NCBI GenBank assembly: GCA_023053685.1
Contig: JALIGW010000001.1
Location: 157,685,547-157,749,546 of the forward strand
DNA: 64,000 bases
Direction: 5' to 3'
From: Diadophis punctatus similis
Taxonomy: Eukaryota; Chordata; Lepidosauria; Squamata; Dipsadidae
Below are positions 37,823 through 46,461 of this stretch, piece by piece. The position numbers and the translations under genes were made by a program. How positions within the stretch are numbered: the first letter of the stretch is position 1; the number at the start of each line of letters is the position of its first letter. A model generated the notes under the pieces. The model was not told the origin of the DNA and did not search any database. It was given only the letters and a program-made list of their open reading frames with translations.

Positions 37823-37956
37823 CAGGGGTGTCAAACTCGTGGTGTCATGGCAGCATCACATGACATATCAGGATTTTTCCCCCTTCGCTAAACCAGGCGG
37901 GGGCGGGGCCAGCATGTGATGCATCTGGCCCGTGGGCCATGAGTTTGACTCCCCTG
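37823..37956. mobile_element. Complete short hAT element, CAGGGGTGTCAAACTC family, 134 bp
   Basis: Termini CAGGGGTGTCAAACTC and GAGTTTGACTCCCCTG. Flanking octamers acatagat (37815-37822) and acttggat (37957-37964) agree at 6 of 8, so it is older than the copy at 10455. Interior shared with that copy (ttcgctaaaccaggcggggg). Confidence 0.78.
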
Positions 37957-38139
37957 ACTTGGATGAATCCATGCAGTTTTCTTGGCAAAAGTATGGAAAG
38001 GATTGCTCTTAGTTTCTTCCTGGATGTTTGTCAACTTTCTAATCTAGTTTATATTTCCTTATTTTCCTCAGGTTGTGTGGGTTCTCCCATCATAACCTGG
38101 CTAAGTCTCATTGATCTTTTTTACTGTTTCCAGAAAACA

Positions 38140-38595
38140 GAAAAGAGAATAACAGAGTTGGAAGGGACCTTGGAGGTCTTCTAGTCCAACCCCCTGCTTA
38201 GGCAGGAAACCCTACACCACTTCAGACAAATCCAATCTCTTCTTAAAAACTTCCAGTGTTGGAGCATTTACAACTTCTGGAGGCAAATTGTTCCACTGAT
38301 TAATTGTTCTGTCAGGAAATTTCTCCTTAGTTCTAGGTTTCTTCTCTCCTTGATTAGTTTCTACCCATTGCTTCTTGTTCTACCCTCAGGTGCTTTGGAG
38401 AATAGCTTGACTCCCTCTTCTTTGTGGCAACCCCTGAAGTATCGGAACACTGCTATCACCCCTAGTCCTTCTTTTCATTAAACTAGACATACCCAGTTCC
38501 TGCAGCTGCTCTTTATATGTTTTAGCCTCCAGTCCCCTACTTATCTTTGTTGCTCTTCTCTGCACTCTTTTAGAGTCTCAACATCTTTTTTACAT
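38140..38595 (-). mobile_element. CR1 LINE 3' end (minus strand)
   Basis: On the minus strand this reads as the CR1 ORF2 C-terminus: a VETL motif, an [17 protein letters not shown] block, and a WNNLPPEVVNAPTLEVFKKR block. The 3' UTR contains the complement of gttggaagggaccttggagg. It has stops and frame changes. It abuts the (TTTA)n tail of the L2 element. It may be the 3' piece of the CR1 copy seen again at 43135-43246 and 49706-50060, although roughly 0.9 kb of reverse transcriptase would then be missing. Confidence 0.7.
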
Positions 38596-38812
38596 CTTTA
38601 TTTATTTATTTATTTATTTATTTATTTTGGAATTCTTATATGCCGCCCAACTCCCTAAGGACTCAGGGCGGCGTACAACAGTGAGAAAATACAAGAATAA
38701 CCAAAATCTAAAAAGTTAATTAAAAGCAAATATAAAAATTAAAACACACTATAAAAAGAATCATCACCAACCATTCAACATCATACATACTTGGGGGGTG
38801 GGCTCGAATGAA

Positions 38813-41800
38813 TTAAGCTCTACCCCCCGCCTGCAGGAAAAGCCATGTCTTAACAGCTTTCCGGAAGGCCAGCAGAGTGGGGATAGTTCGGGTCTCTGGT
38901 GGAAGTTGGTTCCAGAGCACAGGGCCAGCCACAGAGAAGGCTCTCCCCCTTGGGCCCGCCAGCCGGCATTGTTTGGCCGACGGGACCTGGAGGAGGCCCA
39001 CTCTGTGGGCCCTAACCGGTCGAAGGGAAGTATGAGGCAGAATGCGGTCCCGTAGATAACCTGGTCCCAAGCCATGAAGGGCTTTAAAGATGGTGATCAA
39101 CACCTTGAATTGGACCCGGAGACCGATGGGCAACCAATGCAGCTGGCGGAGTATCGATGTCACGTGGGTGTACCTTGGCACACCCACCACAGCATGCGCA
39201 ACCGCATTTTGCACCAACTGAAGTCTCCGGATACTCTTCAAGGGTAGCCCCATGTAGAGCGCATTGCAGTAGTCCAAGCGAGAGGTGACAAGGGCATGAG
39301 TGACCGTGAGTAGAGCCTCCTTCTCCAAATATGGCCGCAACTGGTGCACCAGGCGAACCTGTGCAAAGGCCCCTCTAGCCACAGCTGAAAGATGATGGTC
39401 CAATTTTAGCTGTGGATCTAGAAGGACCACCAAGTTGCGGACCTGGTCCGAGGGAGTCAGTTTCGCTCCCTCAAGGACCACGGAGGGACAGTTGTCGTAG
39501 TCCTTAGGAGGCAATATCCACAGCCACTCAGTCTTATCGGGATTAAGTCTGAGTCTGTTCCTCCCCATCCAGATCCTGACGTCGTCCAGGCACCGGCACA
39601 TTACATCAACTGCCTCACTGAAGTCAGACGGGGTGGTGATGTACAGCTGGGTGTCATCAGCGTACTGATGGAAACACACCCCATGTCTGCGAATGATCTC
39701 CCCCAGCGGTTTCATGTAGATGTTGAACAGGATGGGCGAGAGAACCGACCCCTGAGGCACCCCACATAATAGGGGCCTAGGGGACGATCTCTGCCCCCCT
39801 GCCAGCACCGACTGCATCCTATCAGCGAGATAAGAGGAGAACCACCGCAGAACGGTGCCTCCCACTCCCAACTCGCTGAGACGATGCAGAAGGATACCAT
39901 GGTCAATGGTATCGAAAGCCGCTGAGAGGTCAAGTAGCACCAGGATGGAGGAATTTCCCCCATCCCGGGCCCGCCAGAGATCATCCATCAGAGCGACCAA
40001 GGCAGTTTCTGTACTGTAGCCGCGCCTGAAACCCGACTGGTAAGGGTCTAGATGATCTGTTTCATCCAGGAGCTGCAGAAGTTGAGTAACCACCACCTTC
40101 TCCACAACTTTCCCTAAAAAAGGTAAGTTGGAGACCGGACGATAGTTCTTCAAGTCAGCTGGATCCAGGGAAGGCTTCTTCAGGAGGGGTCGCACCACCG
40201 CAGCTTTTAACGACTGCGGTACGGATCCCTCTCTCAAAGAAGCGGTGACCACCGCCTGGATCCAGCCGCGTGCTACCTCTCTGCTAGCCGAAACCAGCCA
40301 GGAGGGGCACGGGTCCAATAAACAGGTGGAGGTACCCATCGTTCCCACAGCCCTGTCCACATCCTCGGGAGAAACAGGCCCAAACTCTTCCCATAATGAT
40401 GGACTAAGACTAGCCCCTGTCAACTCAATGGACTCTGCCCAGCCGGAGTCCAGATTTGACCGAATCTGAGCGACTTTATCCGACAGAAACTCAGCGAATT
40501 CCTCAGCTCTGCCTTGTAAGTGTTCCTCGCTCCCCCCTTTTGCAAGGAGGGAGCGAGTCACCCTAAACAAGGCGGCTGGGCGAGAATCTGCGGACGCAAT
40601 AAGAGCGGAAAAATAGGATCGTTTTGCCGCCCTTATTGCCACTAAATAAGATCTGATGTAAATTCTTAATAGTGTTCGATCAGACTCGGTTTTTCTGGCC
40701 CTCCAGCGGCGCTCCAGACGTCTCTTCTGGCGTTTCATCTCCCGGAGCTCCTCGGTAAACCAGGGAGCTTTCCGGAATCCACTGCCATAGAGAGGTCGCT
40801 TAGGCGCAATTCGGTCTAGAGCCCCTGATGCTGCGGTGTTCCAAGCAGCCACCAGGGAGTCAGCCGAATTGTGTACCAGGGTTTCAGGTATTTCCCCAAG
40901 TTCCCTCTGGAATCCTTCCGGTTCCATTAGGCGCCTGGGGCGGAACCACTTAGTCGGTCCCACCTCCCTGCGGGGGAGGAATGGGGCTGCGAAATCCAGC
41001 CTCAGTAGGAAATGATCTGACCATGACAGTGGGGTGATGACTAAGTCCCTTATCTTCAGATCATCTCTCCACTGCCCCGAAAGAAACACTAGGTCGAGCG
41101 TGTGACCACCCTCATGAGTCGGACCCTGGATTACTTGGGACAGGTCCATGGTTGTCATGGAATCCATGAACTCCTGGGCCGCCCCAGAGGTTTCGCCAGC
41201 AGATGGCAAGTTAAAGTCCCCCAGCACCATAAGCCTGGGGAACTCAACTGCCAAGCCGGCTACTGCCTCGAGCAGCTCAGGCAGGGCCTTGCTTACGCAG
41301 CTGGGAGGCAGGTACGTTAAGAAAAGGCCCACCTGTACCCCTAAGTCCAACTTCAAAAGGAGCGTCTCACACCCAACAATCTCCGGGGCAGGGATCCTAC
41401 AAGGATGCAGATTTCCACGCGTTATTATTGCCACTCCTCCCCCCCTTCCCTGGGGTCGAGAATGGTGCTGCACCGAGAAACCGGCTGGGCATATCTCGGA
41501 GAGAGCTACTCCCCCCTCCTGCCCCAGCCAGGTCTCGGTAACACACACCAGGTCAGCCCCCTCCTCTGTGATTAAGTCACGTATCAAGGGGGCTTTGTTG
41601 ACGATTGACCTGGCGTTAAGCAGCAGCATCCTGAGCCCAGGGCCCTGAAAACCCTGGTTGCCAGGTATCCGGGTTGAGCACGATGGAACCGGATCGGAGG
41701 GGCCGGAACAAGGGATCGCTTGTAAACAGCGAGGTCTTATTCCCCGAGAGCGGCCCACCCCTCTGCTCCCGCCATATCTGCCTCTTCCCGTTATGACCGA

Positions 41801-41977
41801 GATGGTCCGGCTCTCGCCTACACCAGAGACCCCCTCCCCTCCCCCGCTGGTCTCCCTCCCTTCCTGCAGGCCATACATACCATTCTCACAAGAAGGGGTA
41901 GCCGGGTCCCCCCCCACTTCTGTTTTTGCACTCAGCGGGTGGGGCAAGGTCCCAGTCCCTAGCGTTTCCATTTTCAC
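38813..41977 (-). CDS. L2 LINE endonuclease-reverse transcriptase, 1054 aa, intact
   Basis: The protein nicks target DNA and reverse-transcribes the LINE RNA there. Residues 1-115 are Gly/Arg-rich without a recognised domain. Residues about 117-335 are an AP-like endonuclease: NAR at 121-123, catalytic Glu148 in VTETW, GDFN at 253-256, HTLDLVF at 292-298, SDH at 320-322. Residues about 585-860 are the reverse transcriptase: NYRPVSNLP at 611-619, catalytic Asp683 in VLLDLSAAFD, GVPQGSVLSP at 739-748, and YADD at 772-775 with both catalytic Asp. A C-terminal domain follows. No stop or frameshift over 1054 codons. The wording of the RT (YQSGFRRGYSTETALVAL) is L2-clade. A downstream Met at residue 117 (MLLLNARSIVN) could be an alternative start; the first Met is the longest choice. 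Confidence 0.88.
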   Translation of the reverse strand: MKMETLGTGTLPHPLSAKTEVGGDPATPSCENGMYGLQEGRETSGGGEGVSGVGESRTISVITGRGRYGGSRGVGRSRGIRPRCLQAIPCSGPSDPVPSCSTRIPGNQGFQGPGLRMLLLNARSIVNKAPLIRDLITEEGADLVCVTETWLGQEGGVALSEICPAGFSVQHHSRPQGRGGGVAIITRGNLHPCRIPAPEIVGCETLLLKLDLGVQVGLFLTYLPPSCVSKALPELLEAVAGLAVEFPRLMVLGDFNLPSAGETSGAAQEFMDSMTTMDLSQVIQGPTHEGGHTLDLVFLSGQWRDDLKIRDLVITPLSWSDHFLLRLDFAAPFLPRREVGPTKWFRPRRLMEPEGFQRELGEIPETLVHNSADSLVAAWNTAASGALDRIAPKRPLYGSGFRKAPWFTEELREMKRQKRRLERRWRARKTESDRTLLRIYIRSYLVAIRAAKRSYFSALIASADSRPAALFRVTRSLLAKGGSEEHLQGRAEEFAEFLSDKVAQIRSNLDSGWAESIELTGASLSPSLWEEFGPVSPEDVDRAVGTMGTSTCLLDPCPSWLVSASREVARGWIQAVVTASLREGSVPQSLKAAVVRPLLKKPSLDPADLKNYRPVSNLPFLGKVVEKVVVTQLLQLLDETDHLDPYQSGFRRGYSTETALVALMDDLWRARDGGNSSILVLLDLSAAFDTIDHGILLHRLSELGVGGTVLRWFSSYLADRMQSVLAGGQRSSPRPLLCGVPQGSVLSPILFNIYMKPLGEIIRRHGVCFHQYADDTQLYITTPSDFSEAVDVMCRCLDDVRIWMGRNRLRLNPDKTEWLWILPPKDYDNCPSVVLEGAKLTPSDQVRNLVVLLDPQLKLDHHLSAVARGAFAQVRLVHQLRPYLEKEALLTVTHALVTSRLDYCNALYMGLPLKSIRRLQLVQNAVAHAVVGVPRYTHVTSILRQLHWLPIGLRVQFKVLITIFKALHGLGPGYLRDRILPHTSLRPVRAHRVGLLQVPSAKQCRLAGPRGRAFSVAGPVLWNQLPPETRTIPTLLAFRKAVKTWLFLQAGGRA

Positions 41978-43134
41978 ACACTTTCTAATACTCAGACACT
42001 CATCTCATTCTACCCACATTCAACCACACCCATATCACATCTCAGAGGGGAGGATACAATTTAAAACGGTTTCTAAAAAGTTCTAAAATGGCGGCAGAAT
42101 CACAATGGTGGCTTTGAAAGTCCAAAGTCCTACATCCCTCGGTGCTTGATCGAAATTTGACCAAGGGGGGGGTCCACATCTTCGCCTTGGTTGCTTTGAT
42201 CGATAGGGTGACTAGAAGCGTCCACAGGAGCCAAGATGGTATTAGAAGAAGCATCTGGGATAATTATAGTCACTGTACCTTCCAGAAACTGCCTTCCAGA
42301 TGACAAGCAGGCAGTAATGGCGGCTTCTCACGATCTTTCCAGAGAGAGAGTTTTTACAAGCCTCTAAGGACAGACGTTAAATGCACAAAATGTATCTATG
42401 CCCCCTCGATAGCAACAATGGGGGGGGGTCCCAAGGGACAGAAATCAAAGAGTGAGACTAGTTTGCAGAAGCAAGCCTCCGCCATAAAAATGGCGGCGGT
42501 CTCCAAAGTCAGCGTTCAAAAGGTCTAATTAGTCGCCGTTCTCACTCCCGAGTGCAGAGCCAGCTCCTGATAATCCGCACTGCTCTCAGCGGCGTCTCAC
42601 ATCAGATCGGTCTGCTCCAAAGACGCTCACAATAAAACCATCGATCTTCCTGGTCAAAAACTAGAGAGCGGCACCCGACACAGCTGATCTCTCTGACAGG
42701 GCACAATAAAGCTCCTCGTTGCCGATGACAGGCACGCCGTCCGAGCTCACAGTCTCCCCTCAAGCAGACGTTAATTCCTCCTTTTTTTGCAATTCAGCGA
42801 TTTAGCGATTTAACGAGTTTAGCGATAGTTTTTTTTTTCAAGGAAGTCCCTCCCGAAGCTCCTCTCAAATCGGCCGCTCCAGAAACCGCTCCAAAATGGA
42901 TGACCGTCTCCGCGGATGTTAAACACGAAGGGGAATTTGCGGTACTATCCCCGTGTGGCCAGTTATTCCGCCACAATCGTTAAGTACCTGCTATGTTCTC
43001 ATTTCACCCAGAGGAAAAAGAAACTCTGGGGGTGATCTCCTTCAAGCGGGCGGCGGAGGAGAATTCAGATCTTATGCGGAGTCAAATTTTCCCCGCCATC
43101 TCCGCCGAGGCTCCTCCTCCTTCCTTTGAAAGAT
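41978..43134 (-). promoter_or_regulatory. CpG-rich 5' UTR of the L2 element
   Basis: GC- and CpG-rich, with several atggcggc-type motifs (near 42088, 42490), which are YY1-like core sequences (GCCAT/ATGGC) seen in LINE promoters. An internal promoter is expected here from LINE biology, but no initiation site can be placed from sequence. Confidence 0.45.
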
Positions 43135-43246
43135 ATAGTTCAGTGGTTCTGAGATCTCATGTGCCAGTTCCTACAGAACCTTGGGGTGTGATCCATCTGG
43201 TTCTGGTGATTTGAACTCGTCTAGGGTAGACAGGTACTCACTTACC
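43135..43246 (-). mobile_element. CR1 ORF2 fragment between the L2 and DIRS elements (minus strand)
   Basis: The minus-strand translation reads VSEYLSTLDEFKSPEPDG and continues HPKVL*ELAHEIS, which is CR1 ORF2 at the start of the reverse transcriptase, with one stop. It links to 49706-50060 on the other side of the DIRS element: the CR1 reading stops at one DIRS end and resumes at the other. Confidence 0.75.
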
Positions 43247-43369
43247 ATTCTCCATCCTGGGTGGAGCTAGCCGCCAAGATTGGGTATTGGCACAGCCTTC
43301 CAGCCAATCGAGACTGAGTCTGGAAAAGTATAAATAGTGGCTCTAGGCCCTGGTTCCCCCTCTTTTGAC
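43247..43369 (+). repeat. Left inverted terminal repeat of the DIRS element
   Basis: Matches the complement of 49556-49705. Over the inner ~107 bases, from ggtggagctagccgccaag to the ctcttttgac end, I count only two differences. The outer few dozen bases differ in length and sequence (attctccatcctgg on the left versus a longer stretch on the right), as in other DIRS elements, where the two ends are not identical. Confidence 0.9.
43329..43336 (+). promoter_or_regulatory. TATA box in the left DIRS terminal repeat
   Basis: The sequence tataaata lies in agtataaatagtgg inside the left repeat, about 1.2 kb before the gag-like ORF, and is conserved (inverted) in the right repeat near 49589-49596. 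It is the likely core promoter for the element's RNA. Confidence 0.65.
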
Positions 43370-44515
43370 TCAGTCTTAGCCAAAGAGATTTGTGCCTTTT
43401 CTCTACATCGTTTACTGCATTTCAACTGTAAGTCCTACTCTAATTGGACCTATTTGACCTTTTTCTTTCCCTGATCGAGCCCCCCAGGAATAAAATTCCA
43501 CCTGCTCCTGGGAGAAGGCAGTTGGCCGCAAGTCCAACTGCTGCTCGCCCCTCCAGCCGAAGGCCTAGAGCACTGATATAATTTTATTCATTTGGTGTTT
43601 TTTTCAGTTGTTGACAGCACTTGTTTTTTTCTGTCACAATAAATTTTTTTTTCCTGTACGATTACCGGCTGTGGAGGGTGAGGGAAAGGGCCCCACTCCA
43701 TCTGGGGGCGAGGCCAACGGCGGCCACACCGCCTGCCTGGGCACGGGGCGAGGCCGGCACCCAAGTGCCACTTTTACTGAGAGACGGGAATTAGCGTTCT
43801 GAGGGGTTTTTTTCCCCACATCGTGAACGTTGCCTCCTTGTTCGCTGCCCAGTAGGAGAGCCGAGGGGCCTGAGGGCTTTACAGCGAAGCCTGTGTGTTT
43901 TTTGTCTCTCCCGAAGTCGACCGGACTAGCGCAAGCCGTCCGCGCCGATCTAGCGCTCCCCGACCCACAGCTGACTGTCAAAATCTTCAAAGGGTCGGAG
44001 GAGCCGCAGGCCTCGCCCGTTACCCGGCCGGATTCGCGCAAGCCATCCGGGCCGGTAACGAGGCTTTCAATCACCTTTTTTTCTCTGCCGTTTGAACTGA
44101 TTGCTGTCGGGAGCGTGGCCGGGCTTGCGCAAGCGGTTCCGCGCCCCTCCCTAGCCTCCGAATGACAGCTGACTGCCTCGGGCTAGACTAGCACAAGCGG
44201 TCGACACCCAGGCGTCCACACGAATGGCCAACGACCTTTTCGGCTGCCAGAGAGGCCCCAGCAACCGGCGATTGCGGCTGAAGCGCCCCCAGCATCGACG
44301 TCACCTGCTTGCTTCGTGGAGCCAGGAATCGACGTCGGAGGGCCCTCGCTGATCTGCGGAGGACGAGGGCAGCTTGTTAAGGCCAGCAACAGCCGTTTGA
44401 TCTGCACCTCGTGGCTGGCGGCCATTTTCTCTCTGTGACCAGCCCTGGCCGCCATTTTGGATTAGGGGCGTGACCAAGCATTCTTAGCCAGGCAATTCAT
44501 TGCACATAGCCGAGC
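43370..44515 (+). other. DIRS 5' leader with diverged internal repeats
   Basis: About 1.1 kb of GC-rich sequence between the left terminal repeat and the gag-like ORF. It contains at least four versions of a motif built on agcgcaagcc / ttgcgcaagc (near 43926, 44035, 44124, 44189), twice accompanied by cagctgactg (near 43968 and 44166). No convincing ORF. Could hold packaging or translation signals; that is inference. Confidence 0.55.
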
Positions 44516-44516
44516 C

Positions 44517-46274
44517 TTGACATCCCTGGTGGGGGTGCAACTGACTCAGGGGATATCCTGTGCAGCCTCCACAAACAGTGACAGGCTTCCTTCCCCCTCT
44601 GGGGTTTTCTTCAGTATGGCCGAGAAAGGCCAACGTTCAGGCAAGGCCAAGTCCAAGACCCCTAGGTCAACCCATGCCGACCATTCTGACTTGGCAAGGG
44701 CCACTTCCCCCTTGTCCACAAGGGACAGATCGCCCCTTCGCCCACAATCACCTACCCCGTCGGCTAGGGAAAGGGCGTCCAGGGACAAGCAGCCTCCCCC
44801 TTCCACTGATAAGGGGTCCAGTAGACAGGATAGGGGTTCTGCAACCAGGCGCCCACCAAATTCGCCTGATGATGTGTCCATCGATGATCCCAATCTGCAA
44901 AGGCAGCGCTCAAATGTGTGGGGCCCGAAGGGGAACCGTAGTGGTCAGACTTCCAAGAGAGCCCCAGCCAAGGACCCCCTTCAGTCCCGAGAGGTCCAAG
45001 AAAGGATCAACATGGCCATCAGGCAGGGCATAGAGGCAGGCATCAGGGCCATGGCTGGGAACTCCAAACACCAGACAAGGGCCGATTTCTCCCCGCCTGA
45101 CCAGACCCTGACAGACACTATCTATCCGGAGCCTGAGGGGGAGGAGGAGGATGGGGACGAATTCTCTGACCCCCTAGACAACCTCCACGATGACTCTGAC
45201 CAGGGGGACGAACTGGGCATCGCCCTCCCCGAACTGGCTATGTCAGAGGACGAAGACTTAGGGCCCGAACCAGCAGTCTCCTCTGCCCTTTTTCAGCCTG
45301 CCCTCTTCAGGTCTCTATTACATAAGGCGAAGGCTACAGCCAACCTGGTAGCCCCTGCCGGGGCATCTGAGCAAACCCCGGAGCCGGACCCCATGTTCGA
45401 GCCCACGGCAGCACAGGCAGACGTGGTCCCGGGTCCCAAACTCTTTGTAGAAGAGGTCCTTAAGCAGTGGCGGAACCTAACATCTGGTTCCCTGTCTAAT
45501 GTCCTCGATAAACGCTTTTATAATGTTGACTCTGCTTTGGCCCAACACCTTACAGTGCCCCCGGTGGACAGCCCGGTCCTGACTCTCTTCTCAAACGGTC
45601 AGATGCCCGGAGAACCGGAGGACCTCCTTCGTCCCGAGGACCGCAAGACGGAGGCGACACTCCAGAGGACCCACCAGTCGGCGGCATGGGCCCTAAGGGC
45701 TTCTTCCACTGCATCATTCTTCTGTCGGACAACCGTCAAGTGGCTCTATGCACTCCAGGACCACCTACCCCCATCTGATCTCCAGGCCCACCAGGACCTC
45801 AATAAGCTCCTGGCAGCGGCCCAATTTACGTCTGATGCCACCCTGCAATCGGCCCGCTTTGCAGCACGGGCCATGGCATCCGCAGTGGTGGCTAGACGCA
45901 TGGCTTGGTTGCGTAGTTGGTCCACCGACGTAAAGTATAAATGGAAGCTGGCCTCTGGGCCAGTGGCCAGCCAGGCCCTCTTTGGTGAGCCACTTAATCG
46001 TATACTGGTAGAAACCAAAGACAAAAAGAAGGTTCTTCCTTCTAGTAGCCGTAAGGGCCCATCACGTTCCCCCTCCTTCCCCAGGAGGAGTTTCCGAGGG
46101 GCTTACCAGGGTAACAACAGATTCCAGGGTCCTTCCCAGTCCAACTTCCAGGGGCAGACCCAGGGCCAATTCGGCTCGCGTCAGAGATTCTCTTCTGACA
46201 GGCCGTTCCGGGGCTCACAATTCAAACGGCCCCTTAAGGGGGCCGGTGGTCGCCCCTTCCGCCGGAATAAATAG
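44517..46274 (+). CDS. DIRS gag-like protein, up to 585 aa
   Basis: First ORF of the element and open throughout. I prefer the internal start at 44616 (Met34, MAEKGQRSGKAK), because residues 1-33 look like leader translation. The N-terminal third is Ser/Pro/Arg-rich and disordered-looking; residues about 200-260 are strongly acidic (EPEGEEEDGDEFSDP); the middle (about 310-490) is helix-like. The C-terminus, from about 500, is basic and rich in Arg, Gln, Gly, Phe and Ser (SFPRRSFRGAYQG, RRNK end), as expected for nucleic-acid binding. No zinc knuckle, which is usual for DIRS Gag. Its end overlaps the start of the polymerase frame. Role by position: packages element RNA. Confidence 0.78.
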   Translation: MTSLVGVQLTQGISCAASTNSDRLPSPSGVFFSMAEKGQRSGKAKSKTPRSTHADHSDLARATSPLSTRDRSPLRPQSPTPSARERASRDKQPPPSTDKGSSRQDRGSATRRPPNSPDDVSIDDPNLQRQRSNVWGPKGNRSGQTSKRAPAKDPLQSREVQERINMAIRQGIEAGIRAMAGNSKHQTRADFSPPDQTLTDTIYPEPEGEEEDGDEFSDPLDNLHDDSDQGDELGIALPELAMSEDEDLGPEPAVSSALFQPALFRSLLHKAKATANLVAPAGASEQTPEPDPMFEPTAAQADVVPGPKLFVEEVLKQWRNLTSGSLSNVLDKRFYNVDSALAQHLTVPPVDSPVLTLFSNGQMPGEPEDLLRPEDRKTEATLQRTHQSAAWALRASSTASFFCRTTVKWLYALQDHLPPSDLQAHQDLNKLLAAAQFTSDATLQSARFAARAMASAVVARRMAWLRSWSTDVKYKWKLASGPVASQALFGEPLNRILVETKDKKKVLPSSSRKGPSRSPSFPRRSFRGAYQGNNRFQGPSQSNFQGQTQGQFGSRQRFSSDRPFRGSQFKRPLKGAGGRPFRRNK

Positions 46275-46461
46275 ATCTCCGGCCGATCCTCCCATAGGGG
46301 GTCGCCTGGCACTCTATGCCAGCCGATGGGAGGAAATCACCAATGACGCATGGGTTTGCCAAACCCTGAAGTCAGGTCTTTCTCTGGAGTTTCTCTCCAC
46401 CCCCCGAGGTTTTTCCTTCGATGCCCCATCTCTTCAAATCCACAAAAAAGGATCCTCATGA
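46246..46461 (+). CDS. DIRS polymerase N-terminal segment
   Basis: This frame (positions congruent to 1 modulo 3) overlaps the gag end by 29 bases and carries GGRLALYASRWEEITND and VCQTLKSGLSLEF, the conserved pre-RT block of DIRS polymerases. It then hits a stop just after a six-A run at 46444-46449, while the RT proper continues one frame lower. No ATG lies at its start, so it may be reached by reinitiation or frameshift from gag, or the true start may be upstream within gag. See the finding on frame changes. Confidence 0.6.
   Translation: MVAPSAGINRSPADPPIGGRLALYASRWEEITNDAWVCQTLKSGLSLEFLSTPRGFSFDAPSLQIHKKGSS

Larger units (their letters stand above)
38596..43134 (-). mobile_element. Near-full-length L2-clade LINE (minus strand)
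   Basis: Running from high to low coordinates: a CpG-rich 5' UTR (about 43134-41978), one long ORF (41977-38813), a 3' UTR with a hairpin-like motif (cgccctgagtccttagggag read on the minus strand), and a (TAAA)n tail at about 38628-38596. The 5' junction is placed where recognisable CR1 text begins at about 43135, so it is approximate. The open ORF and complete layout point to a young copy. Confidence 0.8.

Noticed and set aside
40245..42086. Plus-strand frames of 74-166 codons opposite the L2 ORF
   Set aside because: Shadows of the minus-strand L2 coding sequence; no domain of their own.
43430..43480. Possible spliced host exon before the DIRS ORFs
   Set aside because: The stretch lies inside the DIRS leader between the terminal repeat and gag; no host coding sequence continues on either side.
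44560..45033. 157-codon frame inside the DIRS gag region
   Set aside because: Overlaps the longer gag-like ORF in another frame; Pro/Arg composition follows the GC-rich gag codons.
46440..46452. Canonical -1 frameshift heptamer at the DIRS polymerase A run
   Set aside because: In the incoming frame the codons are AAA AAA preceded by C, not the X XXY YYZ pattern in register, so programmed slippage is not supported over a simple indel.
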